Notes: generated by a model not told the origin, from the sequence alone. 64,000 nucleotides of DNA from Butyrivibrio sp. INlla14 (GCF_900102515.1 NZ_FMVS01000016.1:39714-103713); one strand, 5' to 3'. Counted from the stretch's first letter, positions 9,269 to 18,763 are shown. Made by a program: numbers and translations.

Positions 9269-10336
9269 ATGTTTGATAGAATAGAAGATATAATACGAAA
9301 ATATGAAGATATTAGTATGGAACTTAATGAACCGTCTGTGATCTCTGATCAGGACAGATTCAGAAAGCTTATGAAAGAGCAAAAGAGCTTAGAGCCGCTT
9401 GTAGAGTGCTATAACCAGTACAAAAAATGCAAGGAAACCATGGAAGAGAGCCTTATGATGCTGGATGAAGAGAGTGACCCAGATATGAAGGAAATGCTCA
9501 AGGAAGAACTTGCAAATGCCAAGGACATGATTCCTGAGCTTGAGAACCGCCTTAAGATTCTTCTTTTGCCCAAGGATCCTAATGATGACAAGAACGTAAT
9601 AGTTGAGATAAGAGCGGGCGTTGGCGGCGACGAGGCAGCTTTGTTTGCAGCAGATATGTACAGGCTTTATACAAGATATGCAGAGCGTCAGAACTGGCGT
9701 GTGGAGACCATGAGCGTTGAAGATATCGGTATTGGCGGCATCAAGACTGTGAGCTTTATGATAAAGGGAAATGGAGCTTATTCAAGGCTTAAATTTGAAA
9801 GTGGAGTTCATAGAGTTCAGAGAATTCCTGCTACAGAGTCAGGTGGTAGAATCCATACCTCTGCAATCACAGTTGCAATCATGCCTGAGGTTGAGGATGT
9901 GGAAGTTGAGATAGATATGAATGACTGCAAGTTTGATGTTTTCAGAGCATCTGGTAACGGCGGACAGTGCGTTAATACCACAGACTCTGCAGTAAGACTT
10001 ACTCATTTTCCTACTGGAATAGTAATTTCCTGTCAGGATGAAAAGAGCCAGCAGCAGAATAAGGCTAAGGCACTTAGAGTGCTTAGAGCCAAGCTCTATG
10101 AACTTGAGCAGGAAAAGAAGCACAACAATGAGGCTCAGCTTCGTAAGAGTCAGGTAGGAAGTGGAGACAGATCAGAGAAGATCAGAACCTACAATTTCCA
10201 TCAGGGAAGAGTTACAGACCACAGGATTGGCCTTACTCTTTATAAGATTGATCAGATCATGGATGGAGATATAGATGAGATCATAGACAGCCTCATAGCA
10301 GCTGATCAGGCGGAGAAACTAAGTTCTATAGAATAA
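9269..10336 (+). CDS. prfA: peptide chain release factor 1
   Basis: Recognises UAA and UAG stop codons and triggers peptide release. It has 355 residues. The codon-recognition tripeptide is PAT (in RIPATESGG), as in RF1, and the universally conserved GGQ lies at 231-233. The residue after GGQ is cysteine (GGQCVN) where histidine is usual in many bacteria. AGGAT-type spacing precedes the ATG. A separate promoter follows it for the Hpt gene. Confidence 0.96.
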   Translation: MFDRIEDIIRKYEDISMELNEPSVISDQDRFRKLMKEQKSLEPLVECYNQYKKCKETMEESLMMLDEESDPDMKEMLKEELANAKDMIPELENRLKILLLPKDPNDDKNVIVEIRAGVGGDEAALFAADMYRLYTRYAERQNWRVETMSVEDIGIGGIKTVSFMIKGNGAYSRLKFESGVHRVQRIPATESGGRIHTSAITVAIMPEVEDVEVEIDMNDCKFDVFRASGNGGQCVNTTDSAVRLTHFPTGIVISCQDEKSQQQNKAKALRVLRAKLYELEQEKKHNNEAQLRKSQVGSGDRSEKIRTYNFHQGRVTDHRIGLTLYKIDQIMDGDIDEIIDSLIAADQAEKLSSIE

Positions 10337-10356
10337 GCATGTAGGCGTTTTGACTT

Positions 10357-10385
10357 TTGACACCTATATGATATACAATTACTAT
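10357..10385 (+). promoter_or_regulatory. promoter of the Hpt-domain gene, overlapping a GGTGTCAAAAG-type repeat
   Basis: TTGACA at 10357-10362, a 17-base spacer, TACTAT at 10380-10385. The -35 box lies inside an inverted-repeat-like segment (10347-10366) that on the minus strand reads GGTGTCAAAAGTCAAAACGCC, related to sites at 34863 and 35871. Confidence 0.65.
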
Positions 10386-10431
10386 ATGAGTTCGAATTTG
10401 TACTTTTTTTCGTGAAAGGTATGGTTTGATT

Positions 10432-10791
10432 ATGGATGCTGCTTTTAAAGCCGAACTGATAGAGTGGGGTGTAGACTGGGACGAAATCCTGGACAGATTT
10501 ATGGGTAATGAGGACCTCATTGCCAAGTTTATGTTCAAGTTTTTGAATGACCAGAGCATGAATGATCTGACCAGATTTTTAGAAGAAGGGAATGTCACAG
10601 AAGCCTTTAAGGCAGTACACACTTTGAAGGGCGTAGGCGCTAACCTGGGACTTAAAGGGTTCCTTACACCAGTCCGTGATCTTACTGAAATCTTAAGGGC
10701 CGGCTCAATGGATGGCTATAAGGAAAAGTATGATGAGATAAAACCTAAATATGATGAGCTTATTGCTATCTTACAGAAGTATCAGGCATAG
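10432..10791 (+). CDS. Hpt (histidine phosphotransfer) domain protein
   Basis: A stand-alone phosphotransfer protein of about 119 residues, which would pass phosphate between a hybrid sensor kinase and a response regulator. The phospho-accepting histidine is H63 in the signature AVHTLKGVGANLGL. The rest is a four-helix pattern. ATG 10432 is annotated. TTG 10426 is closer to the GAAAGG and is a real alternative, adding two residues. It has its own promoter, and its gene ends 13 bases from the convergent DUF5721 gene. No partner kinase lies adjacent. Confidence 0.85.
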   Translation: MDAAFKAELIEWGVDWDEILDRFMGNEDLIAKFMFKFLNDQSMNDLTRFLEEGNVTEAFKAVHTLKGVGANLGLKGFLTPVRDLTEILRAGSMDGYKEKYDEIKPKYDELIAILQKYQA

Positions 10792-10804
10792 CTGATGAGT
10801 TGTT

Positions 10805-11308
10805 TTATTCATATTCTTTTGTATTAATATTAGATTTTTCAAGAAAGCTTGGGATGAATTCATCCCAGGCTTTTTCTATTGTTTTATCTAGTGAAAAGAC
10901 CCTAAAGGCGCAGCCTGTTGTAAGTATGATATTGCCGTTTGAAAAACGTATATTAAGACCTAAGAGAACGTCTTCAGGGTTTATGTTAAGCCCAGCCTTT
11001 TCTAATACTTCATTTTTCATTGCCTGTCCCGGATGAAAAGTGAATTTAAAAGAAAGAGGAGTTCTTTTACCCTTTATAAGGTCAAAGCAGATTCCCTTTA
11101 GATCGCTCCATTTTGAATAATCTAAAAGTGGCATGTCATCTGAAAGTTCGCCGTCATTTTTGTAGAAATCTTTATGGATATTACCGTCAATATGGAAGGT
11201 GTTGAAGGTATCTATTGTGGCTTCTTCTACCAGAAAGTTATCGAATATATCTGATGTAAGAAGTTTTGTCATGAATTCTTTTTTATTTGAAGCTAGTACT
11301 GCGATCAT
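10805..11308 (-). CDS. DUF5721 family protein
   Basis: A 167-residue cytoplasmic protein of a family found mainly in Lachnospiraceae, whose function is unknown. The N-terminus MIAVLASNKKEFMTKLLTSD and the segment TFNTFHIDGNIHKDFY match the pattern I recall for this family. The ATG at 11306-11308 is chosen because AAAGGAAC lies just upstream on that strand. An in-frame ATG 15 codons earlier lacks a ribosome binding site. It is convergent with the Hpt gene and divergent from the LacI-type regulator. Confidence 0.7.
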   Translation of the reverse strand: MIAVLASNKKEFMTKLLTSDIFDNFLVEEATIDTFNTFHIDGNIHKDFYKNDGELSDDMPLLDYSKWSDLKGICFDLIKGKRTPLSFKFTFHPGQAMKNEVLEKAGLNINPEDVLLGLNIRFSNGNIILTTGCAFRVFSLDKTIEKAWDEFIPSFLEKSNINTKEYE

Positions 11309-11500
11309 TGTGTTCCTTTGTTCCTTTTTATTTATTGTATTTAAGTATACCATGAAAAGAATGAGAAATTATGTATTTTGCAATATGTAATAATGAATAA
11401 AATAAAATGGTCCTTTTTGCATAATATTGGATAAATTAATTAGTGCATTGCAACTTAAAATTAGTTTATACTATTATTATCGTAATAAAGGAGAAAAAGT

Positions 11501-12526
11501 ATGTCAAAAACAGTTAGACTTAAAGATATTGCAGACAGAATAGGTGTTAGCACAGTTACAGTATCCAAGGCTCTTTCTGGACAGAAGGGTATGAGTGAAG
11601 ATCTTAGGGAAAAGATTCATGCTCTTGCTGATGAAATGGGCTATGTTCCTTCTGTTTCAAGAAAACAGGATTTCTCCAATAAAAGTTATACCATTGGTGT
11701 TCTTATTTCTGAAAATTTCATGAGCGAGTATAGCTCTTTTTATACCAGAATGCATCAGCAGGTATCACAGATAGCCATGGATAGGGGCTGTTTTACTATG
11801 CTTGAAGTTATTTCTGCTGATAATGAGAAAAATAAGGTAATCCCTCGCCTTGTTGAGGATAAAAAGATAGAGGGGATTGTTGTAGTTGGAAGGCTTGATC
11901 AGGAGTACCTTTCTGCAATCAAGGAGCAGAGCGGAATTCCTATGGTTTTTCTTGATTTCTGCAATCACTCTGGTGATGAGGACGCGGTTGTATCTGATAG
12001 CTATAATGGAGCATATTGCCTGACAAATTATCTCTTTGACATGGGGCACAAGGATATTGCCTTTGTTGGAACAATATTGGCTTCAGGAGTTATTACAGAC
12101 AGATATCTTGGATATACCAAGTCTCTTATGGAACATGGGCAGCCCTACAGGGGTGACTGGATCATTTATGACAGGGATCTGGAAACTGGAGTGATGGACT
12201 ATAATAAGTTCTTTAAACTCCCAAAAAAGATGCCTACAGCCTTTTTCTGTAACTGTGATATGGCTGCAAGCATGCTTATTAGAAAACTAAATGAAAGTGG
12301 TTATAGAGTGCCTGAGGACATATCCGTTGTAGGATATGATAATTATCTTTTCCCTGGGTTATGCGACATAAAGCTTACCACCTATGGAGTTGATACCTAT
12401 GAGATGGGTAGAAATGCAATCCTGAACCTTATCCGTAAGATAAGCGGAGAGAGGTACAGACAGGGAATCATGATCCTCGAGGGCCATATGATAGAAGGCG
12501 AAAGCGTCAAAAGAATCAGCAGGTAA
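11501..12526 (+). CDS. LacI-family transcriptional regulator
   Basis: A 341-residue repressor-type protein. The N-terminal helix-turn-helix and hinge are clear: VRLKDIADRIGVSTVTVSKA and then the RRPNYVPS-like EMGYVPSVS. The remainder is a periplasmic-binding-protein-like sugar sensor domain (about 65-340, with VVGYDNYLFPGL near the end). No sugar operon is adjacent, so its target is unknown. The 3' end overlaps the convergent degV gene by 11 bases. AAAGGAG precedes the ATG. Confidence 0.93.
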   Translation: MSKTVRLKDIADRIGVSTVTVSKALSGQKGMSEDLREKIHALADEMGYVPSVSRKQDFSNKSYTIGVLISENFMSEYSSFYTRMHQQVSQIAMDRGCFTMLEVISADNEKNKVIPRLVEDKKIEGIVVVGRLDQEYLSAIKEQSGIPMVFLDFCNHSGDEDAVVSDSYNGAYCLTNYLFDMGHKDIAFVGTILASGVITDRYLGYTKSLMEHGQPYRGDWIIYDRDLETGVMDYNKFFKLPKKMPTAFFCNCDMAASMLIRKLNESGYRVPEDISVVGYDNYLFPGLCDIKLTTYGVDTYEMGRNAILNLIRKISGERYRQGIMILEGHMIEGESVKRISR

Positions 12527-13352
12527 CTACGATTCCTCCATCGCCTGCGTAGGTTGTGGCTACGCCTGCTGCATCTACTATAAGTGCCTTTCTAAAGGGA
12601 ATCTTTTTAAGAAGGAGATCCTTAACAACTGCAGCTCTTTCGTAGCAGTTTACGTGGGTTATCATAAGGGTCTTTTCTTCCGGGTTTAATATTTCTCCAG
12701 CAACAAGCTCTGTCATTTTGATAAGAGCTTTTCTTATGCCTATTCCCTGGCTCTTCTGGGCTATTTCCCCCTTAACACCGCAACATACAGGCTTGATATT
12801 GAGCGTAGTAGCTACAAGGGCCTTGACGCCTGTAAGACGGCCGTTTTTGCGAAGTGTTTCCAGTGAGTCAAGAACAAAATAAGTAAGCATCTCGTCTCTG
12901 AATTTCTCAAGAGCTTCAACTACTTTGTCAAAAGACATGCCGCTATCAGCCAGTTCCATGGCTTTTAGAGCAATCTGAGCTTCGCCGCAGCATGCTGAAA
13001 GAGAATCAACAATATGGATATTCTTGTGTCCGTATTCTTCCAGATATAAGTCTTTGCCTAGAAGGGCGCTGTTGTAGCTGCCGCTAAGCTTGGAAGAGAG
13101 GGTAACAACGTAAATATCCTCAGCATCACTTACAAAGGACTTCATATAAAGCTCAGGTGAAGGGCAGGCTGTTCGGGCACAGCTGTCAGAAGCTGCTACC
13201 TTGGCCAGATAATCTGCCTGATCAAAGGTTTCGTCATCAATAATAGTATGCTCATCTATCTGTAAGATAAGTGGAATAATCTGAAATCTTGGGTCTTTTC
13301 TGTATTCTGATGGAAGGTCGCAACAACTATCAACTACAATTTTATAACTCAT
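12516..13352 (-). CDS. DegV family fatty-acid-binding protein
   Basis: A 278-residue protein of the DegV/FakB fold, which binds a fatty acid and presents it to the FakA kinase for phospholipid synthesis. Features include the N-terminal IVVDSCCDLPSEY, the CPSPELYMKSF stretch in the place of the TSQPSP motif, the TLSSKLSGSYNSA loop and the C-terminal G-rich GVATTYAGDGGIVV. No fakA gene is nearby, which is common because organisms carry several DegV paralogues. The gene end overlaps the convergent lacI-type gene. Confidence 0.92.
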   Translation of the reverse strand: MSYKIVVDSCCDLPSEYRKDPRFQIIPLILQIDEHTIIDDETFDQADYLAKVAASDSCARTACPSPELYMKSFVSDAEDIYVVTLSSKLSGSYNSALLGKDLYLEEYGHKNIHIVDSLSACCGEAQIALKAMELADSGMSFDKVVEALEKFRDEMLTYFVLDSLETLRKNGRLTGVKALVATTLNIKPVCCGVKGEIAQKSQGIGIRKALIKMTELVAGEILNPEEKTLMITHVNCYERAAVVKDLLLKKIPFRKALIVDAAGVATTYAGDGGIVVTC

Positions 13353-13427
13353 AAAGCCTCCATTTGGTAAAAAATCTTTTTAGATAATAACATTTACTGA
13401 CCCATTAGTAAATGCATTGATTACAAT

Positions 13428-14171
13428 TTAACTATCGCTTTTATTGCTAAGATTCTTGACTATTTCTCTAGCTTCGGAAATGGCATTTCTATAGGAAAGA
13501 GAGATCCTAAAGCTCTCGTCATCATCCATAGTAACCTTGCCAAAACCGACCTTTTTGATGTGATTTATATTGATTATGGCATTGTCGTTTATAGGGCAGA
13601 TTTGCGGGAAGATAACGCACTGGTCGTAGAAGTTGTAAATATCATCAATAAGAGTTATGGTTCTGCCGTCTGCAATCTGTACTATGACTTCGGCGCCTTT
13701 TCTTTTGGCGTAAACTATATCGTCGTTTTTGGCGTAAAAAGCACCTTCCTTACCTCTAAGTTCCAGTGTTGGAATAGGGTCGCCCTTAATTTTGCGAATC
13801 TCGTCCATGGTGCTTGTAAGCTCTGCAACTCTTATAGGCTTGTCGATGAACATCAGGTTTGGTATATCAAGACCTGATTCTTCATACTCCTTACGGTAAT
13901 CAATAGTTGATACGCACAGTATTATTGGACGAACTACCCCTGCGTCCAGTAAGAGTTTAACTATTTCAAACCCGGTAGGAGTGCTTGTTGTCATATCGAT
14001 AAACAGGCCATCGTACATCTGTGGATAGCGCAAAAAGGCTTCAACATTACCATAAGAGTCTATATAAAGACGTTCGCCAGATTCCTTGAAAAACCTGTCA
14101 GACTGCCTCCCCAAAAGCCTCTCTGTTTGCTTTCTGTCTGCTATGTTGTCATCGCATACCGCAATATGCAT
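13428..14171 (-). CDS. LytTR-family response regulator
   Basis: A 247-residue two-domain protein. The receiver (about 1-125) starts IAVCDDNIADRKQTE, with the acidic pocket CDD, the phospho-acceptor aspartate in GLFIDMTTSTPTG and the lysine in FIDKPIRVAEL. The LytTR DNA-binding domain (about 140-240) shows ICPINDNAIININHIKKV. The D-to-loop region FIDMTTSTPTGFEIV departs from the usual D-x-x-[LM]PG pattern. No LytS-type sensor kinase is adjacent, so the regulator may be an orphan. It is transcribed in the same direction as DUF1294 and argG, with a short gap. Confidence 0.87.
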   Translation of the reverse strand: MHIAVCDDNIADRKQTERLLGRQSDRFFKESGERLYIDSYGNVEAFLRYPQMYDGLFIDMTTSTPTGFEIVKLLLDAGVVRPIILCVSTIDYRKEYEESGLDIPNLMFIDKPIRVAELTSTMDEIRKIKGDPIPTLELRGKEGAFYAKNDDIVYAKRKGAEVIVQIADGRTITLIDDIYNFYDQCVIFPQICPINDNAIININHIKKVGFGKVTMDDDESFRISLSYRNAISEAREIVKNLSNKSDS

Positions 14172-14194
14172 TTTCCTATCCTCCCCAAAAATAT

Positions 14195-14488
14195 TTAAAT
14201 AAAGCTAAAAGATATTGGAAGCCAGAACAAAAGAGCTACAAGACCAATCTGGATAAGTAGTATCAAAGGCATTCCAACAAGGAAATACCAGTGTTTGGTC
14301 TTGTGTCTAAAAAGGAACATTCCAATAATAGATCCGATGCTGCCCCCAACTATGGCAACTGAAAATAGGGTTGCCTCAGGAATGCGGAAGGCATTTTTCC
14401 TGGCCCTCCGCTTGTCTATTCCCATTAAGGCAAACCCTAGAAAGTTTGTGATTACCAAATATATGATTATAAGAAACAAAGAATTCAT
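14195..14488 (-). CDS. DUF1294 family small membrane protein
   Basis: A 97-residue integral membrane protein with three predicted helices (about 4-20, 40-60, 72-92). The conserved FALMGIDKRRARKNAFRIPE segment and the GGSIGSIIGMFLFRHKT stretch identify the DUF1294 family, whose function is unknown. The start codon directly abuts the argG stop codon, so the gene is probably co-transcribed with argG. That linkage may be chance. Confidence 0.88.
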   Translation of the reverse strand: MNSLFLIIIYLVITNFLGFALMGIDKRRARKNAFRIPEATLFSVAIVGGSIGSIIGMFLFRHKTKHWYFLVGMPLILLIQIGLVALLFWLPISFSFI

Positions 14489-15715
14489 TTAGTTATTGTT
14501 TGATTCTACTTCCTGCATCTTCATGGCACGAACCTTAGAAGAAAGGCCAAAGAGATTGATAAAGCCTTCTGCGTCGTGATGATCATAGAGATCACCAGTC
14601 TTGAAAGATGCAATGCTCTCATTGTAGAGAGAGTAAGGTGACTTGGTGCCAGCCTTAATGATATTACCCTTGTAGAGCTTAAAGGTAACTTCACCTGTTA
14701 CATACTTCTGTGTTGACTGAATAAAAGCCTGCTCAGCTTCTCTTAGAGGAGTGAACCATTTCCCTTCATAAACTATATCGGCAAATTTGTTGCCCATATC
14801 TTTCTTCATTGTATAGGTATCACGGTCTAAAATCAACTCTTCAAGCTGCTGATGAGCCTCATATAAAATTGTTCCGCCTGGAGTTTCATAAACGCCGCGG
14901 GACTTCATTCCAACAACGCGGTTCTCAACGATATCAACGATACCAATTCCATTCTCTCCGCCAAGCTTGTTGAGAGTGCGGATAATATCGGAAACCTTCA
15001 TCTCTTTTCCATTGACGGACTTAGGAACACCGCCCTCAAAGGTCATAGTGACAGTTGTAGGAACGTCTGGAGCCTCTTCTGGAGTCTTGCCCAGAACTAA
15101 GAGATGCTTGTAATTGGGCTCAAGTGAAGGATCTTCAAGCTCAAGGCCTTCATGTGAAATATGCCAGAGGTTACGGTCTCTGCTGTAGCTTGAGTCTGCA
15201 GAAAATGGAAGATTGATTCCATGTGCCTTGCAGTATTCAATCTCTGATTCACGAGAATCCATGGTCCACTTGTCATTTCTCCAGGCTGCGATGATCTTGA
15301 TATCAGGCGCTAGAGCCTTTATGCCAAGCTCAAAACGGATCTGATCATTGCCTTTTCCTGTAGCTCCGTGGCAGATTGCAACAGCGTCTTCCTTTCTGGC
15401 AACTTCTACAAGTTTCTTGGCAATGAGTGGACGTGCCATGGATGTGCCGAGAAGGTACTTGTTCTCATATACAGCATGAGCCTGAACGCAAGGAACAATG
15501 TATTCATCACAGAATTCATCTACAACATCAAGAATGTATAGCTTACTGGCACCACAGCTAAGAGCTCTTTCATTGAGACCGTCAAGTTCTTCTTCCTGGC
15601 CGCAATCAATGCAGACACAGACTACTTCGTAATCAAAATTCTCCTTGAGCCATGGAATGATAGCTGTAGTATCGAGACCACCAGAGTATGCAAGAATAAC
15701 TTTTTCTTTTGCCAT
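14489..15715 (-). CDS. argG: argininosuccinate synthase
   Basis: Condenses citrulline and aspartate with ATP in the penultimate step of arginine synthesis. It has 408 residues. The P-loop of the N-type ATP-pyrophosphatase fold is LAYSGGLDTT, and the substrate motifs CHGATGKGNDQIRFE and AGTKSPYSLYN are present. The ATG at 15713-15715 is chosen, with GAGGTTACGATA upstream. A longer in-frame extension lacks a ribosome binding site. argG is divergent from the argC cluster, with shared ArgR-box-like sites between. No argH or argF is in the window. Confidence 0.97.
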   Translation of the reverse strand: MAKEKVILAYSGGLDTTAIIPWLKENFDYEVVCVCIDCGQEEELDGLNERALSCGASKLYILDVVDEFCDEYIVPCVQAHAVYENKYLLGTSMARPLIAKKLVEVARKEDAVAICHGATGKGNDQIRFELGIKALAPDIKIIAAWRNDKWTMDSRESEIEYCKAHGINLPFSADSSYSRDRNLWHISHEGLELEDPSLEPNYKHLLVLGKTPEEAPDVPTTVTMTFEGGVPKSVNGKEMKVSDIIRTLNKLGGENGIGIVDIVENRVVGMKSRGVYETPGGTILYEAHQQLEELILDRDTYTMKKDMGNKFADIVYEGKWFTPLREAEQAFIQSTQKYVTGEVTFKLYKGNIIKAGTKSPYSLYNESIASFKTGDLYDHHDAEGFINLFGLSSKVRAMKMQEVESNNN

Positions 15716-15844
15716 TATCGTAACCTCATCTTTCTTCTTATTATTTAATCGTTTATTATTATATATGTACGACTTCCCCAACTATTAAAATGTAAGCTAA
15801 AAACGTTCACTAAATAGTTGCTTCCAAATCAATATAAAACAAAA

Positions 15845-15932
15845 ATGTATAAAATGCAATATAAAATGCATAAATATTTAAAAAATACATAAAGTGATGC
15901 ATAAATATTAAATTTTCTATTGCATAATACAA
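15845..15932. promoter_or_regulatory. array of ArgR-box-like operators between argG and argC
   Basis: Four related AT-rich segments resemble the Bacillus ARG box: ATGTATAAAATGCAAT at 15845-15860, ATGCATAAATATTTAA at 15867-15882, ATGCATAAATATTAAA at 15898-15913 and TTGCATAATACAAT at 15920-15933. The last overlaps the -35 of the argC promoter. Family knowledge (ArgR hexamer binding to paired boxes) supports arginine-dependent repression of both directions. Binding itself is inferred. Confidence 0.75.
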
Positions 15933-15948
15933 TTTGTGGTCGTATACT
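15920..15948 (+). promoter_or_regulatory. argC operon promoter
   Basis: TTGCAT at 15920-15925, a 17-base spacer and TATACT at 15943-15948. The -35 element is embedded in an ArgR-box-like sequence, which predicts repression by occlusion. Confidence 0.72.
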
Positions 15949-15998
15949 GAAAAATATTATTCTTAGTTCCAAATACTATATGTGAGAGGATGCAAGAG

Positions 15999-17051
15999 AT
16001 GATAAAGGTTGGAATTATTGGTGCAACAGGTTATGCAGGGGCAGAAATTGCCAGGATCCTTTTAGGTCACCCTGAGGCAGAAGTTGTATGGTATGGCTCC
16101 AAAAGCTATGTGGGAGAAGAGTTCTCTAATGTTTTTGGAAGTCTTTTTTCTATAATAGATGACAAGTGCCTTGATGATAATATGGAAGAACTTGCAGATA
16201 AGGTGGATGTGATCTTTACAGCAACCCCCCAGAGGTTATGTGCTTCTCTTATAAATGAGGAGATTCTTAATAAGGTTAAAGTCATTGACCTCTCAGCTGA
16301 TTTCAGACTAAAGGATGTGAAGGTGTATGAGGAATGGTACAAGATAGAGCACAAGGCACCAGAGTTTATTGATGAGGCTGTCTATGGACTCTGCGAGATT
16401 AATAGAGATAAGATTAAGGGCGCAAGACTTGTGGCTAATCCAGGCTGCTATACAACCTGCTCAATTCTTACTGCTTACCCTCTTATAAAGGAAGGACTGA
16501 TTGATCCTGACACACTTATTGTTGATGCTTTAAGTGGCGTGACAGGGGCAGGAAGAGGCGCCAAGGTCGCAAATCTCTTTTGCGAGGTCAATGAGAGCTG
16601 CAAGCCGTATGGGGTTGCGAGCCACAGACATACACCTGAAATAGAAGAACAGCTTGGATACGCTGCCGGAAGAAAAATGGTGATAAATTTCACTCCTCAC
16701 TTGGTTCCTATGAATAGAGGCATTCTTGCTACAGAATATGCATCACTTGTAAAAAAGGATGGTAAACTTCCAGATTCTTCGGATATTAGAAGGGCCTACG
16801 AGAAGTATTATGGGGATGAGATTTTTATCAGATTGTTGAAGGATGGCGTTTACCCAGAGACCAGATGGGTGCAGAGCAGCAACTTTGTTGATATAGGCTT
16901 TGAGATTGACGCAAGAACCGGCAGGATCATCATGATGGGTGCAATTGACAATCTGGTAAAGGGCGCAGCAGGTCAGGCAGTTCAGAATATGAATATTATG
17001 TTTGGATTAAACGAGACAGCAGGGCTTAAACTTGTTCCAAAATGTCCATAA
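15999..17051 (+). CDS. argC: N-acetyl-gamma-glutamyl-phosphate reductase
   Basis: NADPH-dependent reduction of N-acetylglutamyl phosphate to the semialdehyde, the third step of arginine synthesis. It has 350 residues. The Rossmann motif IGATGYAGAEI is at the start, and the catalytic cysteine lies in VANPGCYTT. The histidine in ASHRHTPEIEEQL and the FTPHLVPMNRGIL stretch are conserved. The ATG at 15999 is preferred to the in-frame one at 15990, because AGAGGA directly abuts the earlier codon. It heads argC-GNAT-argJ-argB-argD. Confidence 0.96.
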   Translation: MIKVGIIGATGYAGAEIARILLGHPEAEVVWYGSKSYVGEEFSNVFGSLFSIIDDKCLDDNMEELADKVDVIFTATPQRLCASLINEEILNKVKVIDLSADFRLKDVKVYEEWYKIEHKAPEFIDEAVYGLCEINRDKIKGARLVANPGCYTTCSILTAYPLIKEGLIDPDTLIVDALSGVTGAGRGAKVANLFCEVNESCKPYGVASHRHTPEIEEQLGYAAGRKMVINFTPHLVPMNRGILATEYASLVKKDGKLPDSSDIRRAYEKYYGDEIFIRLLKDGVYPETRWVQSSNFVDIGFEIDARTGRIIMMGAIDNLVKGAAGQAVQNMNIMFGLNETAGLKLVPKCP

Positions 17052-17065
17052 GGGGAGAGACATAA

Positions 17066-17509
17066 ATGGTACGTATAATGACAATTGAAGATTATGACCA
17101 GGTCTATGCCCTGTGGAATTCAATCCATGGATTTGGGCTTAGGACTTTAGATGATTCCAGAGAATCAATTGATATCTTTTTAAAAAGAAATCCTACTACC
17201 AGCGCAGTAGATGTGGAGGACGGAAAAATAGTGGGCGCTATTTTATGCGGCCACGACGGGAGAAGAGCCTGTTTTTACCATGTTTGCGTGAGCGAGCAGT
17301 ACAGAATGCACGGTATAGGCAAAAAAATGGTGAACTTTTGCTGCATGCAGCTTAAAAAGGAGAAGATAAACAAGGTTTGCCTTAATGCGTTTGTGACAAA
17401 TGAGGTTGGTAATAAGTTTTGGAAAAAAATGAACTGGACTCTCAGGGATGATATGAATTATTACGACTTTGTTCTAAATGATGAGAATAAGACTGTATTT
17501 GTTCCCTAG
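17066..17509 (+). CDS. GNAT-family N-acetyltransferase inside the arginine operon
   Basis: A 147-residue acyltransferase of the GNAT fold. The acetyl-CoA-binding motif A is YRMHGIGKKMVNFC, preceded by the beta-4 strand ACFYHVCVSEQ. It lies 14 bases after argC and 30 before argJ, so it is co-transcribed with arginine genes. It is too short to be a bifunctional ArgA and lacks a kinase-like domain. It could be a small N-acetylglutamate synthase working alongside ArgJ, or acetylate an unrelated substrate. Context makes the former plausible but unproven. Confidence 0.85.
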   Translation: MVRIMTIEDYDQVYALWNSIHGFGLRTLDDSRESIDIFLKRNPTTSAVDVEDGKIVGAILCGHDGRRACFYHVCVSEQYRMHGIGKKMVNFCCMQLKKEKINKVCLNAFVTNEVGNKFWKKMNWTLRDDMNYYDFVLNDENKTVFVP

Positions 17510-17539
17510 CTGATTTCAGAAAAAAGGATGGGTGATGAA

Positions 17540-18763
17540 ATGAAGGTTATAGAAGGCGGAGTTACAGCTGCGACAGGGTTTGAAGCTACAAGCGCTATGG
17601 CGCAGATAAAATATAAGGATAGGACAGATATGGCTCTTGTTTATTCCAAGGAGCCTTGTGTATGCGCAGGAACCTTTACTTCAAACGTTGTTAAGGCAGC
17701 CTGCGTAATGTGGGATAAAAAGATTGTTGAATCTGGGGATCCAATGCAGGCAGTTGTTGTAAATTCTGGCATAGCCAATGCCTGCACAGGAAAAGAGGGA
17801 TTCGATGCTTGCGAGGCCACAGCCAGGGCTTGTGAGGAATATCTTGATGTTCCTTATAATACTGTTGCTGTTGCTTCTACTGGAGTAATAGGAATGCAGC
17901 TTCCAGTAGACAAGCTGGTAGCGGGAGTTGAGGCAATGAGTAAGACCTTGGATGGCAGCATTAAGGCTGGCACTGATGCTTCCAAGGCAATAATGACAAC
18001 TGATACAGTTAATAAAGAGGTTGCTGTATCTTTTGAAATAGATGGCAAGACAGTTACACTTGGAGGAATGAGCAAGGGATCAGGAATGATCCATCCTAAT
18101 ATGTGCACTATGCTGGCCTTCCTTACTACAGACCTTGCGATCAGCAAAGCTCTTTTGCAGGAGGCTGTAAGTGACGTTGTAAAGGATACCTTTAATATGA
18201 TCACTGTAGATGGAGACACATCTACAAATGACACTCTTTTATGCATGGCTAATGGCCTTGCTGGAAACAAAGAGATAACTGAAAAGGCAGATGACTACAA
18301 CACATTTAAGGAAGCTCTTTTATTTGTATGTGAGTATCTTGCCAAGAAAATGGCTGCAGATGGAGAAGGTGCAAGTAAGCTTTTTGAGGCCAAGGTCGTA
18401 AATGCAAGGGATAAGCAGGATGCAAGGATATTATCAAGAGCCATAGTTGGTTCTAATCTGTCAAAGGCCGCTATTTACGGCTGTGATGCTAACTTTGGAA
18501 GATTTTTATGTGCCATGGGCTATTCTGGAGCAGAATTCGACCAGAATGATGTGGAGCTTTATTTTGAAAGTGAGTATGGAAAGCTCAAGGTTTTTGATAA
18601 AGGAACACCTATCGTTTTTGATGAGGACAAGGCTCTTGAGATTATGAAGGCTGACGCTGTTACAGTATTTGTGGATATGAATGAGGGAAATGCATCTGCT
18701 ACTGCATGGGGATGCGATCTTACCTATGATTACGTCAAGATAAATGCAGATTACAGAAGCTGA
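17540..18763 (+). CDS. argJ: bifunctional ornithine acetyltransferase / N-acetylglutamate synthase
   Basis: Recycles the acetyl group from N-acetylornithine to glutamate. It has 407 residues. Autoproteolysis at Ala/Cys-Thr creates the active threonine. Here the site is PNMCTMLAF, with T190 as nucleophile and a cysteine where alanine is usual. KGSGMIHPNM and the C-terminal DLTYDYVKINADYRS are diagnostic. The ATG at 17540 matches the usual MKVIEGGV start, with GGTGAT 7 bases upstream. The ATG at 17528 is an alternative. With ArgJ present, a cyclic arginine pathway is expected. Confidence 0.95.
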   Translation: MKVIEGGVTAATGFEATSAMAQIKYKDRTDMALVYSKEPCVCAGTFTSNVVKAACVMWDKKIVESGDPMQAVVVNSGIANACTGKEGFDACEATARACEEYLDVPYNTVAVASTGVIGMQLPVDKLVAGVEAMSKTLDGSIKAGTDASKAIMTTDTVNKEVAVSFEIDGKTVTLGGMSKGSGMIHPNMCTMLAFLTTDLAISKALLQEAVSDVVKDTFNMITVDGDTSTNDTLLCMANGLAGNKEITEKADDYNTFKEALLFVCEYLAKKMAADGEGASKLFEAKVVNARDKQDARILSRAIVGSNLSKAAIYGCDANFGRFLCAMGYSGAEFDQNDVELYFESEYGKLKVFDKGTPIVFDEDKALEIMKADAVTVFVDMNEGNASATAWGCDLTYDYVKINADYRS

